A stretch of DNA of 64,000 nucleotides from Thermosipho ferrireducens (GCF_017358165.1 NZ_CP071446.1:1426001-1490000); one strand, 5' to 3'. Positions 37,712 to 46,211 are shown, counted from the first letter of the stretch. Notes: generated by a model from the letters alone, not told the origin. Made by a program: numbers and translations.

Positions 37712-38520
37712 TTTACGCTAAAGAATTAGAGGTAAATTATGGTGAAAAAAGAATAGTAAAAAGAATTTCTATGGAAATAAAACCTGGAGAAATTGTTTCA
37801 ATTATTGGTCCAAACGGTTCTGGCAAGTCCACTATACTCAAAGTGTTATCCAGACTTCTCAAGCCTTCGGGAGGAGTAGCCTACTTAGACGGGTATGATA
37901 TTCAGCATTTACCCACAAAAGAAGTGGCAAGAAAGTTGTCTATACTTAGCCAACATAATAACGCTCCATACGATTTCACTGTTAAGGAAATAGTTTCATT
38001 TGGGAGGGCTCCTTACAAAAAATGGTATGAAATTACAAGCTCAAAAGATGAGGAGATTATAGAATGGGCTTTAGAAGTTACAAAACTTACGCATTTGGCA
38101 AACAGATTTGTCAATACTTTATCAGGAGGAGAAAAACAACGTGCCTGGATTGCTATGACGTTAGCTCAAAAAACGAAAGTATTGTTGCTTGATGAACCAA
38201 CGACATATTTAGATATTGCCCATCAATTAGAAATAATGGAGTTGTTATACGAAATCAACAGAAAACATGGTGTAACGGTAATTATGGTTCTGCATGATTT
38301 AAATCAAGCAGCAAGATTTAGCGATAGAATGTTTGCAATTAAAGATGGTAAGCTTGTTGCATCTGGAACTCCAAATGAAATTCTAACCAAAGAAATGATG
38401 AAAAAGATTTTTAATATTGAGGCTCAGATATTAATTGACAAAAGTACTTTAAGACCTGTGTTTCTTCCATTGTGTTCGATAAACAAAAATAAATATAAAC
38501 TATTAAAAATTGGAGTGTGA
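37708..38520 (+). CDS. ABC transporter ATPase (FecE/HmuV type)
   Basis: 270-aa nucleotide-binding subunit. Walker A 'GPNGSGKST', Q-loop region 'LSILSQHNNAPYDFTVKEIV', signature 'LSGGEKQRAWIAMTLAQ', Walker B 'VLLLDEPTTYLDI', H-loop 'MVLHDLNQAARF'. TTG 37708 overlaps the permease stop with GGGAGGG as RBS. It could energise the btuFC proteins as well, since the window offers no BtuD, but this is speculation. Confidence 0.93.
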   Translation: MIYAKELEVNYGEKRIVKRISMEIKPGEIVSIIGPNGSGKSTILKVLSRLLKPSGGVAYLDGYDIQHLPTKEVARKLSILSQHNNAPYDFTVKEIVSFGRAPYKKWYEITSSKDEEIIEWALEVTKLTHLANRFVNTLSGGEKQRAWIAMTLAQKTKVLLLDEPTTYLDIAHQLEIMELLYEINRKHGVTVIMVLHDLNQAARFSDRMFAIKDGKLVASGTPNEILTKEMMKKIFNIEAQILIDKSTLRPVFLPLCSINKNKYKLLKIGV

Positions 38521-38524
38521 AAAA

Positions 38525-39826
38525 ATGTATGTAGTAAGATACAAAAGTCATCATGCGGCTTTAATGAAATTGAAAAAAGTTTTTGAGGAGAAACAAAATC
38601 CTGCGCTATATTTAAAAGAAATGCTAAACACGAGTTCAGATAATTCACGCTCAATTTACATTCACGTTCCATATTGCATGAAATTATGTTCTTTCTGTAA
38701 TTTAAATCGCACAAAAATAGATTCGTCTATTGAAAACTACCATGAACTGATTCTGAAACAGATCAGAAATGTTGCGAAATATAACTATATACGTTCAAAA
38801 GAGTTTGAATCCATATACTTTGGCGGCGGAACTCCGACAACTTTGTCCGCAAAACAAATAGAAATAATACTTAAAGCCTTATATGAGTTGTTACCAATTA
38901 GCAGAAATGCTGAGGTTAGTTTTGAAACTTCAGTGTCAGAGCTTACAGAAGATAGATTAAATATTATGAAAGAATTAGGCGTAAATAGATTTAGTATAGG
39001 TGTTCAAACCTTTGTTGATAGAGGCAGAAGATTACTTGGCCGTCGGGGCTCTGGAATTTTAGCTATTAAAAAAATTCAGGAAGTCTTGGATAAAGGTTTT
39101 GAGAACACAAATATTGATTTAATTTACAATTATCCTGGTCAAACCTTAGATGAACTTATGTACGATTTGAAAATAGTAAAAGATTTAAATATTGCAGGAC
39201 TGAGTTACTATTCACTTATAATGCATGAAGGTTCTTTACTTTTTAAATTGATAAATGACGGTGTTGTATCACCGCCTAAAATAGAAAAAGATAAATTCTT
39301 TTTTAACATAATTTGTGATGAATTGAACAATAACGGATTTGAGCTATTAGAGTTAACAAAATTGGCAAGAAAGAATAGGGATAAATACCAATACATCCGG
39401 GTAAAATATAAAGCTGGTGATTGCTTGGCTTTTGGAAATGGAGCAGGAGGAAAACTTAAGAATTATTTGTATTACAATGTGCCAATGCCTTTTCACTTAA
39501 GGCAAGATCATGAATTTCCGCTGCCTTTAACAGGAACAGTAGTAAATAAGTATTATGACATAGGAATAAAAATTATTGGTGAAATACAATTTGGCTATAT
39601 TTCGTTTGATCAGATGGATGAAGAAAATAATGTAAAGTTCCGTTTTTATTGCAAAGATTTAATAGATAAGTACGTTGAAAATGGCTTATTAGATGAGTTA
39701 GATAACGGTTTGTACAAACTCACCAGAGAAGGGATTTTTTGGGGAAACAATATTTGTTCCGATATAGCAGAAAGGTTTGCTGAATTTTTTATAAATGAAG
39801 TTAAAGAAAAGGGGTGTATAATGTGA
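38525..39826 (+). CDS. Radical SAM protein, HemN-like (HutW/ChuW-type heme-degrading candidate)
   Basis: 433-aa radical SAM enzyme. The [4Fe-4S] motif is Cys51-x3-Cys55-x2-Cys58 in 'YIHVPYCMKLCSFCNLNR', followed by the GGGTPT loop 'YFGGGTPTTLS' and a HemN-type 'RFSIGVQTFVDRGRRLLGRR'. It extends past the barrel with a winged C-terminal region, as in HemN/HutW. ATG 38525 is used (RBS GGAG at 38511-38514); an upstream in-frame start at 38510 lies in the RBS. Members of this group in heme-uptake loci open the heme ring anaerobically to release iron. Oxygen-independent coproporphyrinogen oxidase is the alternative, less likely with these neighbours. Confidence 0.82.
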   Translation: MYVVRYKSHHAALMKLKKVFEEKQNPALYLKEMLNTSSDNSRSIYIHVPYCMKLCSFCNLNRTKIDSSIENYHELILKQIRNVAKYNYIRSKEFESIYFGGGTPTTLSAKQIEIILKALYELLPISRNAEVSFETSVSELTEDRLNIMKELGVNRFSIGVQTFVDRGRRLLGRRGSGILAIKKIQEVLDKGFENTNIDLIYNYPGQTLDELMYDLKIVKDLNIAGLSYYSLIMHEGSLLFKLINDGVVSPPKIEKDKFFFNIICDELNNNGFELLELTKLARKNRDKYQYIRVKYKAGDCLAFGNGAGGKLKNYLYYNVPMPFHLRQDHEFPLPLTGTVVNKYYDIGIKIIGEIQFGYISFDQMDEENNVKFRFYCKDLIDKYVENGLLDELDNGLYKLTREGIFWGNNICSDIAERFAEFFINEVKEKGCIM

Positions 39827-40347
39827 AAATATTGCTGACCTATTCCAGTAGAACTGGAAATACGGAGAAAGTTGCTAAAGCTATTTATGAAGTTATGCCC
39901 GAAGGGACGACCTTCAAAAAAATGAAGACTGTTGATGAGCTTTTAGAACAACATGATTTTATAATCTTAGGATGTTGGATAGATAGAGGTACAGCAAATA
40001 AAGAAGCATTGGAGTTTATAAAGAAAGTTAAAAACAAAAAAGTGGCGTTTTTTTTCACATTAGGTGCATATCCTGATTCAAAACATGCAAAAGATTCCGC
40101 TGATAGGATTAGAAACTTGTTAAAAGAAAACAATAACGAAGTTTTGGGAGAATTTTATTGTCAGGGTAAAATAGATCCTAAATTAACTGAAAAGTTTAAA
40201 TCGTTACCACTTGACCATCCGCATACTATGACCCCGGAAAGATTAAAAAGGCATGAAGAAGCTGCCAAGCACCCTGACGAGAAAGATTTAAGTAGAGCAA
40301 AGGAGACCTTTATCAATATTGTAAAAAAAATGCAGGAAATTAAGTAA
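39823..40347 (+). CDS. Flavodoxin-family protein
   Basis: 174-aa flavodoxin-like protein. The FMN-phosphate loop is 'TYSSRTGNTEKVAKAI' near the N-terminus, then 'FIILGCWIDRGTANKE' and 'AFFFTLGAYPDSKHA'. The C-terminal segment 'HPHTMTPERLKRHEEAAKHP' is characteristic of a flavodoxin subgroup found beside heme and tetrapyrrole genes. GTG 39823 overlaps the radical-SAM stop (GTGA) and lies 8 nt after AAAGGGG. It probably supplies electrons to the radical-SAM enzyme or reduces its tetrapyrrole product, as proposed for flavodoxin-like proteins in anaerobic heme-degradation loci. Confidence 0.82.
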   Translation: MKILLTYSSRTGNTEKVAKAIYEVMPEGTTFKKMKTVDELLEQHDFIILGCWIDRGTANKEALEFIKKVKNKKVAFFFTLGAYPDSKHAKDSADRIRNLLKENNNEVLGEFYCQGKIDPKLTEKFKSLPLDHPHTMTPERLKRHEEAAKHPDEKDLSRAKETFINIVKKMQEIK

Positions 40348-40462
40348 CTACTTTAGTAAAAAGTACTGGCAATATTGGAGTTTTTTATTTTTGTATAAAA
40401 AAAGTCATGTTATTACTTTAAAAATTAGTTATAATTTTTTCGTACCAATAAAAGGAGATGTG

Positions 40463-41311
40463 ATGAAAATGAATGTAGAAATTATTAAGCTCATAGCTGA
40501 TTCTTTGGATTATATAGAAGAGAATCTTTTGGAAGATATACATCTTTCGGATATTGCTGAAAACTATAATATTTCTGTCTCTCTTTATTGTAAATTATTT
40601 AAAAATTTACTTGGATTTACTGTGAAGGAATACATAATAAAAAGGCGCATGGCACTTTCGGCAAGAGATTTGATTTTCACAAAAGAAAGTATATTATTTA
40701 TAGCATTAAAGTACGGATATTCAGGGTATGAGCAGTTTTCAAGAGCTTTTAAAAAAGTTTTTAAAGTTTCTCCCGGGAGATACAGGAGGGAAGGGGTGTA
40801 CGTGAATATTTTTCCTAAAATTGTTTTGAAGGTAAGTGATTTAGATGGAGGTGATTATATGACTGAAATGGGTAATCAAAATGTGATTAAGAAATTGAAA
40901 AAGTTAGTTGAAGGGTATATCCTGGTGATAGATATTGATCGATTTGCAGAGGTGAATAAAAATTTTGGAAGAAAAGCCGGAGACTTTGTTTTGGTCGAAA
41001 TAGCGAAAAGAATCAAGAAAACACTAGATAGTTTCTTGAACGATGTTGATGTAATACGTATGGGTGCAGATGAATTTGTTGTAATTTTAAAGGGAAAAGA
41101 CGAAGAATTTGTAAAAAAGTTATCTCAAAAAATACTCGAAGAAACAAATGCATCGATTGAATTTGAGGAAAAATTGATAAACGTATCGGTATCTATAGGG
41201 ATTTCTAAATTTTCAGCAAACCGTGAAGAGGAAGAGGAAATCATTGAAAAAGCAAGAAATGCGATGCTTGCTGCAAAAAAAGAAGGAAGAAGCAAATTTA
41301 AAATTAAGTAA
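40463..41311 (+). CDS. AraC-type DNA-binding domain fused to a GGDEF domain
   Basis: 282-aa cytosolic protein. Residues about 10-110 form the AraC double helix-turn-helix ('DIHLSDIAENYNISVSLYCK', 'ILFIALKYGYSGYEQFSRAF', 'KVFKVSPGRYRREG'). Residues about 150-280 form a GGDEF domain ('YILVIDIDRFAEVNKNFGRK', 'VIRMGADEFVVIL', 'NVSVSIGISKFSA'). The signature reads G-A-D-E-F at 201-205, so the second glycine is alanine, which makes cyclase activity uncertain. ATG 40463 follows AAAGGAGATG; an upstream ATG-less extension has no RBS. There is no membrane segment. It follows the heme operon by 115 bp with its own TATAAT at 40430. Confidence 0.88.
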   Translation: MKMNVEIIKLIADSLDYIEENLLEDIHLSDIAENYNISVSLYCKLFKNLLGFTVKEYIIKRRMALSARDLIFTKESILFIALKYGYSGYEQFSRAFKKVFKVSPGRYRREGVYVNIFPKIVLKVSDLDGGDYMTEMGNQNVIKKLKKLVEGYILVIDIDRFAEVNKNFGRKAGDFVLVEIAKRIKKTLDSFLNDVDVIRMGADEFVVILKGKDEEFVKKLSQKILEETNASIEFEEKLINVSVSIGISKFSANREEEEEIIEKARNAMLAAKKEGRSKFKIK

Positions 41312-41330
41312 GAACATAACCCTCTCTCAT

Positions 41331-41533
41331 GTCATTCCGAACCCGAAAGGTGAGGAATCTTATAGTTGGCGAGAGTTAGTAAAATAAGTTCCTTCGTCGT
41401 TAGCGCTCCTCAGGATGACATCCCCCTCACATTCGTTCGGAATGACAAAAAATCATTCCGAGGAACGGGAAGGCGAGGAATTCCCCTCCTATGTCATTCC
41501 GAGGAGCGCATGCGACGAGGAATCTTATAATTA
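41331..41533. repeat. Composite intergenic repeat, site 6
   Basis: Four modules ('GTCATTCCGAACCCG', 'AAGTTCCTTCGTCG', 'CATTCCGAGGAACGGG', 'GTCATTCCGAGGAGCGC' to 'GACGAGGAATCTT'), with only one GCGAGAGTTAG unit between them. It fills the gap between convergent genes. Confidence 0.85.
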
Positions 41534-41562
41534 ACCTGATGTTTTGTAAAAACATTAAATAT

Positions 41563-42591
41563 TTAAATTTTGTATTCTTCACGTCCAAGTTTTTCCAGAG
41601 CACTGTTGTATACGTCTTTGAATTTACCTGGATTTTTTACAGTATCATAGACTGTCTCTTTTCCAAAACAATCGTGTATAATTCCCCAGATATCATTGCC
41701 AAAGCTGTACAACCTGAAATGCTTTAGCCTGGGAATTTCATCTTTACTTTGACCGTCCATATAAGGATTCATCCAGTACTCTGCTATGTGTTTTTCCAAT
41801 TCTTCCCTTGATTTTATGACATTGTTCCTTATATCTTCGATAGTTTTTTTAAATTGTCTCATGGTATTATCAAAATCGTTGTTTAAATATTCCCAGGTAA
41901 AACTATCAAGTCCTACGTTTTTAGGTCCATCGTAAATACTTTTTGATAAGACCCCTTCCGCATTATTGCAATATTTAACTGCTAAACCTTCACCTGAAAA
42001 ATACAGGTAAAATAGTTCTTCAAGTGAAATGGTGTTAATATCGATATTTTCGTATATCAAATTCATTCCAACATGATGAACTTCATGAGCAATTGACGCG
42101 CAAAAATCATCTATCGACATATTTTTTACCAGTTGAAGAAAATCAAAGTGCATGTTATTTTTATGAACATAACCAAAGCTTTGACCTATTCCTATAGTAA
42201 AAATGAAATTTAAATCAGGTAAATTAATATCATCTGGTAATCCTCTCAGAGCTATTTCTATTTGTTCTTTAAATAATTCTGGTGTTAATCTGGAAAGTTC
42301 GTTATTTTTTTCCACATAAAATTCCAGATTATCCAGCAAATCTTTATAGTATTTATGATGGATTTTCAAATCTTCGTTACAAATATCTTTCTCTGTTAAA
42401 TCCATTAAGTTTAAAAAATATTCTATAAACTCATTTTTAGAAACTCTTCCTTCGTATCTTTCAAACTCAATTTCATAATCTTCATGACTCAACAACCCAT
42501 TAAGTTCTTCACGTTCAAGTTTTCCATCTTTTAATTTTTGACATAATTCAAGCATTGGTTTAACAGTTGAATAGCGAATTTTAAAATCCAT
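41563..42591 (-). CDS. Putative zinc metallopeptidase (DUF5700/DUF2268-like)
   Basis: 342-aa cytosolic protein without signal peptide or TM. A gluzincin-like site is visible: 'CASIAHEVHHVGMNL' (HExxH) and, about 30 residues on, 'YLYFSGEGLAVKYCN' with a candidate third-ligand Glu. The rest is helical and charged. The family is judged by eye to be DUF5700-like; this is not certain. It follows a 41-aa ORF with which it probably shares a promoter; its own RBS is AAAAGGAGG. The substrate is unknown. Confidence 0.7.
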   Translation of the reverse strand: MDFKIRYSTVKPMLELCQKLKDGKLEREELNGLLSHEDYEIEFERYEGRVSKNEFIEYFLNLMDLTEKDICNEDLKIHHKYYKDLLDNLEFYVEKNNELSRLTPELFKEQIEIALRGLPDDINLPDLNFIFTIGIGQSFGYVHKNNMHFDFLQLVKNMSIDDFCASIAHEVHHVGMNLIYENIDINTISLEELFYLYFSGEGLAVKYCNNAEGVLSKSIYDGPKNVGLDSFTWEYLNNDFDNTMRQFKKTIEDIRNNVIKSREELEKHIAEYWMNPYMDGQSKDEIPRLKHFRLYSFGNDIWGIIHDCFGKETVYDTVKNPGKFKDVYNSALEKLGREEYKI

Positions 42592-42619
42592 CTCAATATT
42601 CCTCCTTTTCAGAATATTA

Positions 42620-42745
42620 TCATCTAATTATCCACAAATCATTTTCAAGTCCAAAAGATACTTTCAACATTTCCAAAGCATCTTTTATCCTGCTTGATTT
42701 AACAAACTTTCTAAAAAATTTTAAAACACTACCAAATTCTAACAT
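42620..42745 (-). CDS. Small ORF (41 aa) upstream of the metallopeptidase gene
   Basis: Encodes MLEFGSVLKFFRKFVKSS... ending ...ENDLWIIR, 41 aa, basic and amphipathic, with no TM segment. It has a strong RBS (GGAGGTG at 8 nt) and a promoter upstream, and ends 29 nt before the metallopeptidase ATG. No homologue is recognised. It may be a small protein, a substrate or regulator of the peptidase, or a leader peptide. It contains a TTATCCACA sequence (42628-42636) identical to a DnaA box, probably by chance. Confidence 0.6.
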   Translation of the reverse strand: MLEFGSVLKFFRKFVKSSRIKDALEMLKVSFGLENDLWIIR

Positions 42746-42782
42746 AATAACACCTCCAGAATTTTGAACTGATTTCAAAATT

Positions 42783-42827
42783 ATTTTATCATATACCAAA
42801 TATTTTTGTCAATAGGCAAAAATATTT
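42783..42827 (-). promoter_or_regulatory. Promoter with 11-bp inverted-repeat operator candidate
   Basis: Minus strand: TTGACA (42812-42807), 18-nt spacer, TAAAAT (42788-42783). A perfect inverted repeat AAATATTTTTG (42798-42808), 8-nt spacer, CAAAAATATTT (42817-42827) overlaps the -35 hexamer, the geometry of a repressor operator. It drives the 41-aa ORF and the metallopeptidase gene. Confidence 0.6.
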
Positions 42828-42867
42828 TTTGTTGCGTCGAATACTTTTTGTATTAAATGGAAAATTA

Positions 42868-42893
42868 TTAAAAAACCGCGGCAATTGCCGCGG
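42868..42893 (-). terminator. Terminator after the small exported protein gene
   Basis: CCGCGGC-AATT-GCCGCGG (42876-42893) is a perfect 7-bp GC stem, followed on the minus strand by TTTTTTAATAA. It lies 50 nt beyond the stop of the upstream gene. Confidence 0.88.
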
Positions 42894-42942
42894 GAAATTT
42901 ACAAATTTTCTGATAATATAACTGAGAAAATATCATTAAATA

Positions 42943-43311
42943 TTATGCATTAACAGCCAATACTATTAAAATCCATGAAACCCATCCAAGCCAACCTGAA
43001 TTTGCCTTTATCTTTTTTACTTCGTCCCTGTAAGTTTGTACATAAACATCAAGCAGATAACTTTGATCATTAGAAATCATCTCCTTGATTTCAAAAAGTC
43101 TATTCGCTGGAACTTCTGGTGTAGTTATATACTGATAAAGTGGCGCCAACGGTCCAAAAAGTACTCCTCCAAAAAACGGCATTATCTTATTAATATCTTC
43201 ATTTGCATGTTTCTTAGCTAAACTTTGAATTTCTGCTGCTGATGTCACAGTATATGCTTGTGCAATGACAGCTAAAAGTAATATAAATAATACAATCCAA
43301 ACTTTTTTCAC
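42943..43311 (-). CDS. Small exported/membrane protein of unknown function
   Basis: 122-aa protein. It has a signal peptide (MKKVWIVLFILLLAVIAQA, cleavage near AQA-YT), a central segment rich in Gly/Pro ('MPFFGGVLFGPLAPLYQYI'), a charged helix, and a C-terminal hydrophobic stretch ('WLGWVSWILIVLAVNA') that could anchor it. GTG start at 43311 after GGAAGGAGTG. Monocistronic, with its own terminator. No family is recognised. Confidence 0.7.
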   Translation of the reverse strand: MKKVWIVLFILLLAVIAQAYTVTSAAEIQSLAKKHANEDINKIMPFFGGVLFGPLAPLYQYITTPEVPANRLFEIKEMISNDQSYLLDVYVQTYRDEVKKIKANSGWLGWVSWILIVLAVNA

Positions 43312-43530
43312 GTTTTCACTCCTTCCTATTAAATTGAACTTCCATCTTTAATCATGTTTATTTAGCAGTTTTTCTTTTTTTCACCTCCTTTCAAACAAAA
43401 AATGAGTTAAAAATATTCCCCTTGAAACTTGCGAATTTCTTCTCGAATTTATAAAACGAAATAACATCACAAAGTCTGACATATTATTTTCTATTCTTTA
43501 TCTATTCAGAAGTTTTTTAAATCCAAATAT

Positions 43531-43557
43531 AAAAAATTGGAGTGCAGTAAGCACTCC
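43531..43557 (-). terminator. Orphan minus-strand terminator
   Basis: GGAGTGC-TTACT-GCACTCC on the minus strand (43557-43539), followed by AATTTTTTATA. No gene lies within 400 bp upstream on that strand; the stretch 43558-43717 is AT-rich with no credible ORF. It may end a short untranslated RNA or transcripts leaving the repeat/IS block. Confidence 0.5.
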
Positions 43558-43717
43558 TAAAACTAAAAAGAAAATAAAAGCTAATAAAGAAAAGCTTTTT
43601 TATTTTAAAGTGCTGGACTCACTGAAAATTAATTAGTATTTCATTGTATAAAACGAAAAAAATTTTAATTTTTGACATATTAAAGCCTTCATTTTTTTAT
43701 CAACAATCTACAAAAAC

Positions 43718-43947
43718 AAGATTCCTCGTCGCATACGCTCCTCGGAATGACATTTTGTGGATGCCAACCTTGCCAACACTCGCTAACTTCCGTTAACCCT
43801 CGCTATTTTTTTTGTCATCCCGAGGAATGCAATGACGAGGGATCTTATTTCTTATTGTCATTACGAACATATGTGAGGGTGATGTCATCCTGGGGAGCAC
43901 AACGACAAAGGCTCTTTTTACTAACCTCTCTAATCTCGCCAACTCTT
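43718..43947. repeat. Composite intergenic repeat, site 7
   Basis: Modules in the opposite overall orientation to most sites ('AAGATTCCTCGTCGCATACG' at its left edge) followed by 'CTTGCCAACACTCGCTAAC' units, more modules, and 'CTAACCTCTCTAATCTCGCC' units. IS copy B is inserted at its right edge. Confidence 0.85.
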
Positions 43948-44027
43948 AGTAATGTATGGGTCTGTTTCAAAAATAGGAAGGAAAGGTATAGAAAAAAAGC
44001 AAGGGAGATGTTATAATCTCCCTTGCT

Positions 44028-44566
44028 ATGAGAAGAAGAAACATAAAGAAGATATTCAAACTTATCCAAAAATTCTACAAAAATATTTTACCACAACTTC
44101 CCCAAAAATCTACCAATAGGGGGAGGCCTAGGAAATATTCAGATGTATTAATACTTTCATTAGCAGTTCTTAAAGAACTGTTGGGACTTTCATTCAGAGA
44201 GACATTAGAAATAGGTACAATGTACTTTAACAAAGTTCCATCACTCAGGGACTTTCATTACAGGGTTCTTCAATTAGAAGAGATTATAAAACATCTTATA
44301 AACTTCATACACAACACACTTCAGTGTGAGATAGAGAGTATTATAGTAGACGGTACAGGAATAGGGTTTAAGAAACATACTACCTTGAACTGGATGAGAG
44401 GTACATATGTACGACAGATAAAGAACCACGTTAGATGTGAAGTAGTGTTAACAAAAGGAAAATACAAACTTTTTCAGTATGTGGAAGTGGGAAAAGCTTA
44501 TTCAAGTGAAATAAAACTTCTAAAAAAACTATTGAAAAAGATAGAACTCAAGGGAAAGAAATTCAT
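44028..44566 (+). pseudogene. IS copy B transposase, 5' fragment
   Basis: Codes for the first 180 residues of the copy A transposase, apparently without change, up to 'LKGKKF' and part of the next codon. The frame then reads a few codons into the nested element. The first catalytic Asp region ('IIVDGTGIG') is retained, the other two are not, so the product is inactive. The 12-bp hairpin precedes the ATG at 43998-44027. Confidence 0.9.
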
Positions 44567-45845
44567 GAGACTAGTCAAAAAAATTGTGTCTGGTTAGCGT
44601 ACCTGAGATTGAAAAGTTGCAAAAGCTCGTACTCCACACCTTTGATTTTGGGTATAGAATTTTTCCAATTTTTTTCTTTTAATCTCTCCCGTATTAAAAA
44701 CACATTCAATTCTAACACCTCCACCGATTGGAAGTATTCTCCTTTCCTGTGTCTTTCTTTTTCCAACATACTGTTGAAACTTTCCGCTGCGTTTGTTGTG
44801 TATATGTAACTTCTCACCTCATCGGGATATTTCAAAAACACCACATACTTTTCTGCATCATTCAACAGTTTTTTCATGAAGATCGGGTATTTTTCTTTGT
44901 AGCTTTCACACAGCTTTTTAAGCTGTTCAAGCCCTGTGTCGTAATCGGGTTGAACCTTTATTTGTTTCAGTTCTTTTTTAAACTGTTTGGCATCTTCTTT
45001 GTTCATATGCTTGTTCACGTTTCTTTTCAGATGTACCCAGCACAGCTGATGATCAGCTTCTGGATATGCAAGTTTCACCGCGTCATTCATACCTGGAAAG
45101 TTGTCACTCACCAACACCATTACCCTTTTCAATCCCCTGCTCACCAAATCATCAAACACACGCATCCAGTCGAATTTATTTTCAGGACCAAAGTGAACGT
45201 AAAATCCGTATATATCTTTTTTTCCTTCCATGTCTATTCCAAGTACAATATATACACTCGCATCTCTTACCCTTCCATCTTTCTTTACCTGACATCTGTA
45301 TGCATCCACCACCAATGCAAATGCTGATGTTGGAAGTTGTCTCGTCTTGAAATCCTTTAACCTCTCCATAAGTTGTTCCCGAATCTTTGTCAGTTCTTCC
45401 TTTGTGTACGGAAGTTTTAGTGTTTCAAGTACATCCATGATTTGTGTGGGAGAATAACCATTCAAAACTAATGCCATGACAAATTGTGTGTATTCAGTTG
45501 TGTTCCGTTTCCAGCGTTCTGGAAGAATAGAAGACCTGAATTGCCCGCTTCTTGTTCGTGGAATGTTGAGACTGTACGATATCCCCGCAGAATTAACTGT
45601 CCGTGTGTAAAATCCGTTGCCTTTGTCTTGCACATGATTCTGAAGAAAGATATCCCTTTCACCCAGCATGAATGATTCAAGAAACGCTTCACAGAACTCT
45701 TTGAGCGCTATTTTTGTCTGTTCGTCACTATTTTTACAGTACTTTTCTATCATTTTGTTTATTGCATACTCCTTGGCTTTCTCGTACATCTCTTTATCAA
45801 TTCCCATCCCTTTCACCCCCTAGACACATTTTTTATTATACTCCC
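44567..45845 (-). mobile_element. IS256-family insertion sequence nested in IS copy B (1279 bp)
   Basis: Flanked by an 8-bp direct repeat AAATTCAT (44559-44566 and 45846-45853), the usual duplication length for IS256. Ends are imperfect inverted repeats: GAGACTAGTC...TTGTGTCT on the left and, read inward from the right, GGGAGTATAAT...TGTGTCT. The empty site is present in copy A, which confirms the boundaries to the base. Its transposase is intact. Confidence 0.93.
44575..45816 (-). CDS. IS256-family (mutator-type) transposase
   Basis: Intact 413-aa DDE transposase. The first Asp lies in 'SAFALVVDAYRCQVKKDGRV', the second in 'VMVLVSDNFPGMNDAVKLAY', and the C/H region 'DHQLCWVHLKRNVNKHM' and 'TTNAAESFNSMLEKERHRKG' with the catalytic Glu are typical of IS256. 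It spans nearly the whole element on the minus strand. No second copy exists in this window. Confidence 0.95.
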   Translation of the reverse strand: MKGMGIDKEMYEKAKEYAINKMIEKYCKNSDEQTKIALKEFCEAFLESFMLGERDIFLQNHVQDKGNGFYTRTVNSAGISYSLNIPRTRSGQFRSSILPERWKRNTTEYTQFVMALVLNGYSPTQIMDVLETLKLPYTKEELTKIREQLMERLKDFKTRQLPTSAFALVVDAYRCQVKKDGRVRDASVYIVLGIDMEGKKDIYGFYVHFGPENKFDWMRVFDDLVSRGLKRVMVLVSDNFPGMNDAVKLAYPEADHQLCWVHLKRNVNKHMNKEDAKQFKKELKQIKVQPDYDTGLEQLKKLCESYKEKYPIFMKKLLNDAEKYVVFLKYPDEVRSYIYTTNAAESFNSMLEKERHRKGEYFQSVEVLELNVFLIRERLKEKNWKNSIPKIKGVEYELLQLFNLRYANQTQFF

Positions 45846-45853
45846 AAATTCAT

Positions 45854-46211
45854 AGCAGACAAGCTGTACGATGTTAAATGGTTGAGGGAGTATCTGAAAA
45901 AAAGAGGAATAAAAGAGGTAATAAAAATAAGAAAAAGAGCAATAGGCAGGAAAGAAGTAGATTATGAAGAATACAAAGAAAGGAACGAAATAGAAGGACT
46001 ATTTGGAAACATAAAAACAAAGCTTGGGGGATATGTATACGCCTACAGAGAGGACATGGCAAGGATACAGGCACTAATAAAGTTTTTATTGTACAACCTG
46101 TATGTGGCATATATTTTTCTTTTTACACAGTTGTGGAATGATATTACAAATTTCATAGAAAATCATATAAAAATATACAAATTTTATATAATTCCATGTA
46201 AAATTAGATAA
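45854..46211 (+). pseudogene. IS copy B transposase, 3' fragment
   Basis: Continues the copy A transposase from 'ADKLYDVKWLREYLKKRG' to the C-terminus. Relative to copy A it has a Gly-to-Arg change in 'RKRAIGRKE', Asp-to-Glu in 'YREDMARIQ', and a changed 'TQLWNDITNF' segment. It retains the second and third catalytic acidic residues but has no start signals of its own. Confidence 0.88.

Noticed and set aside
42628-42636. TTATCCACA, identical to a DnaA box, near the 41-aa ORF
   Set aside because: A single box inside a coding sequence with no cluster, no AT-rich unwinding element and no dnaA gene nearby is not an origin.
43330-43400. Very strong RBS (GAAAGGAGGTGA on the minus strand) upstream of the small exported protein gene
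   Set aside because: The only ORFs after it are 8 codons long and poorly spaced; considered a chance purine run or remnant and not annotated.
44728-45327. 199-aa plus-strand ORF inside the IS256-type element
   Set aside because: It is antisense to the intact transposase gene and has no recognisable domain or RBS.
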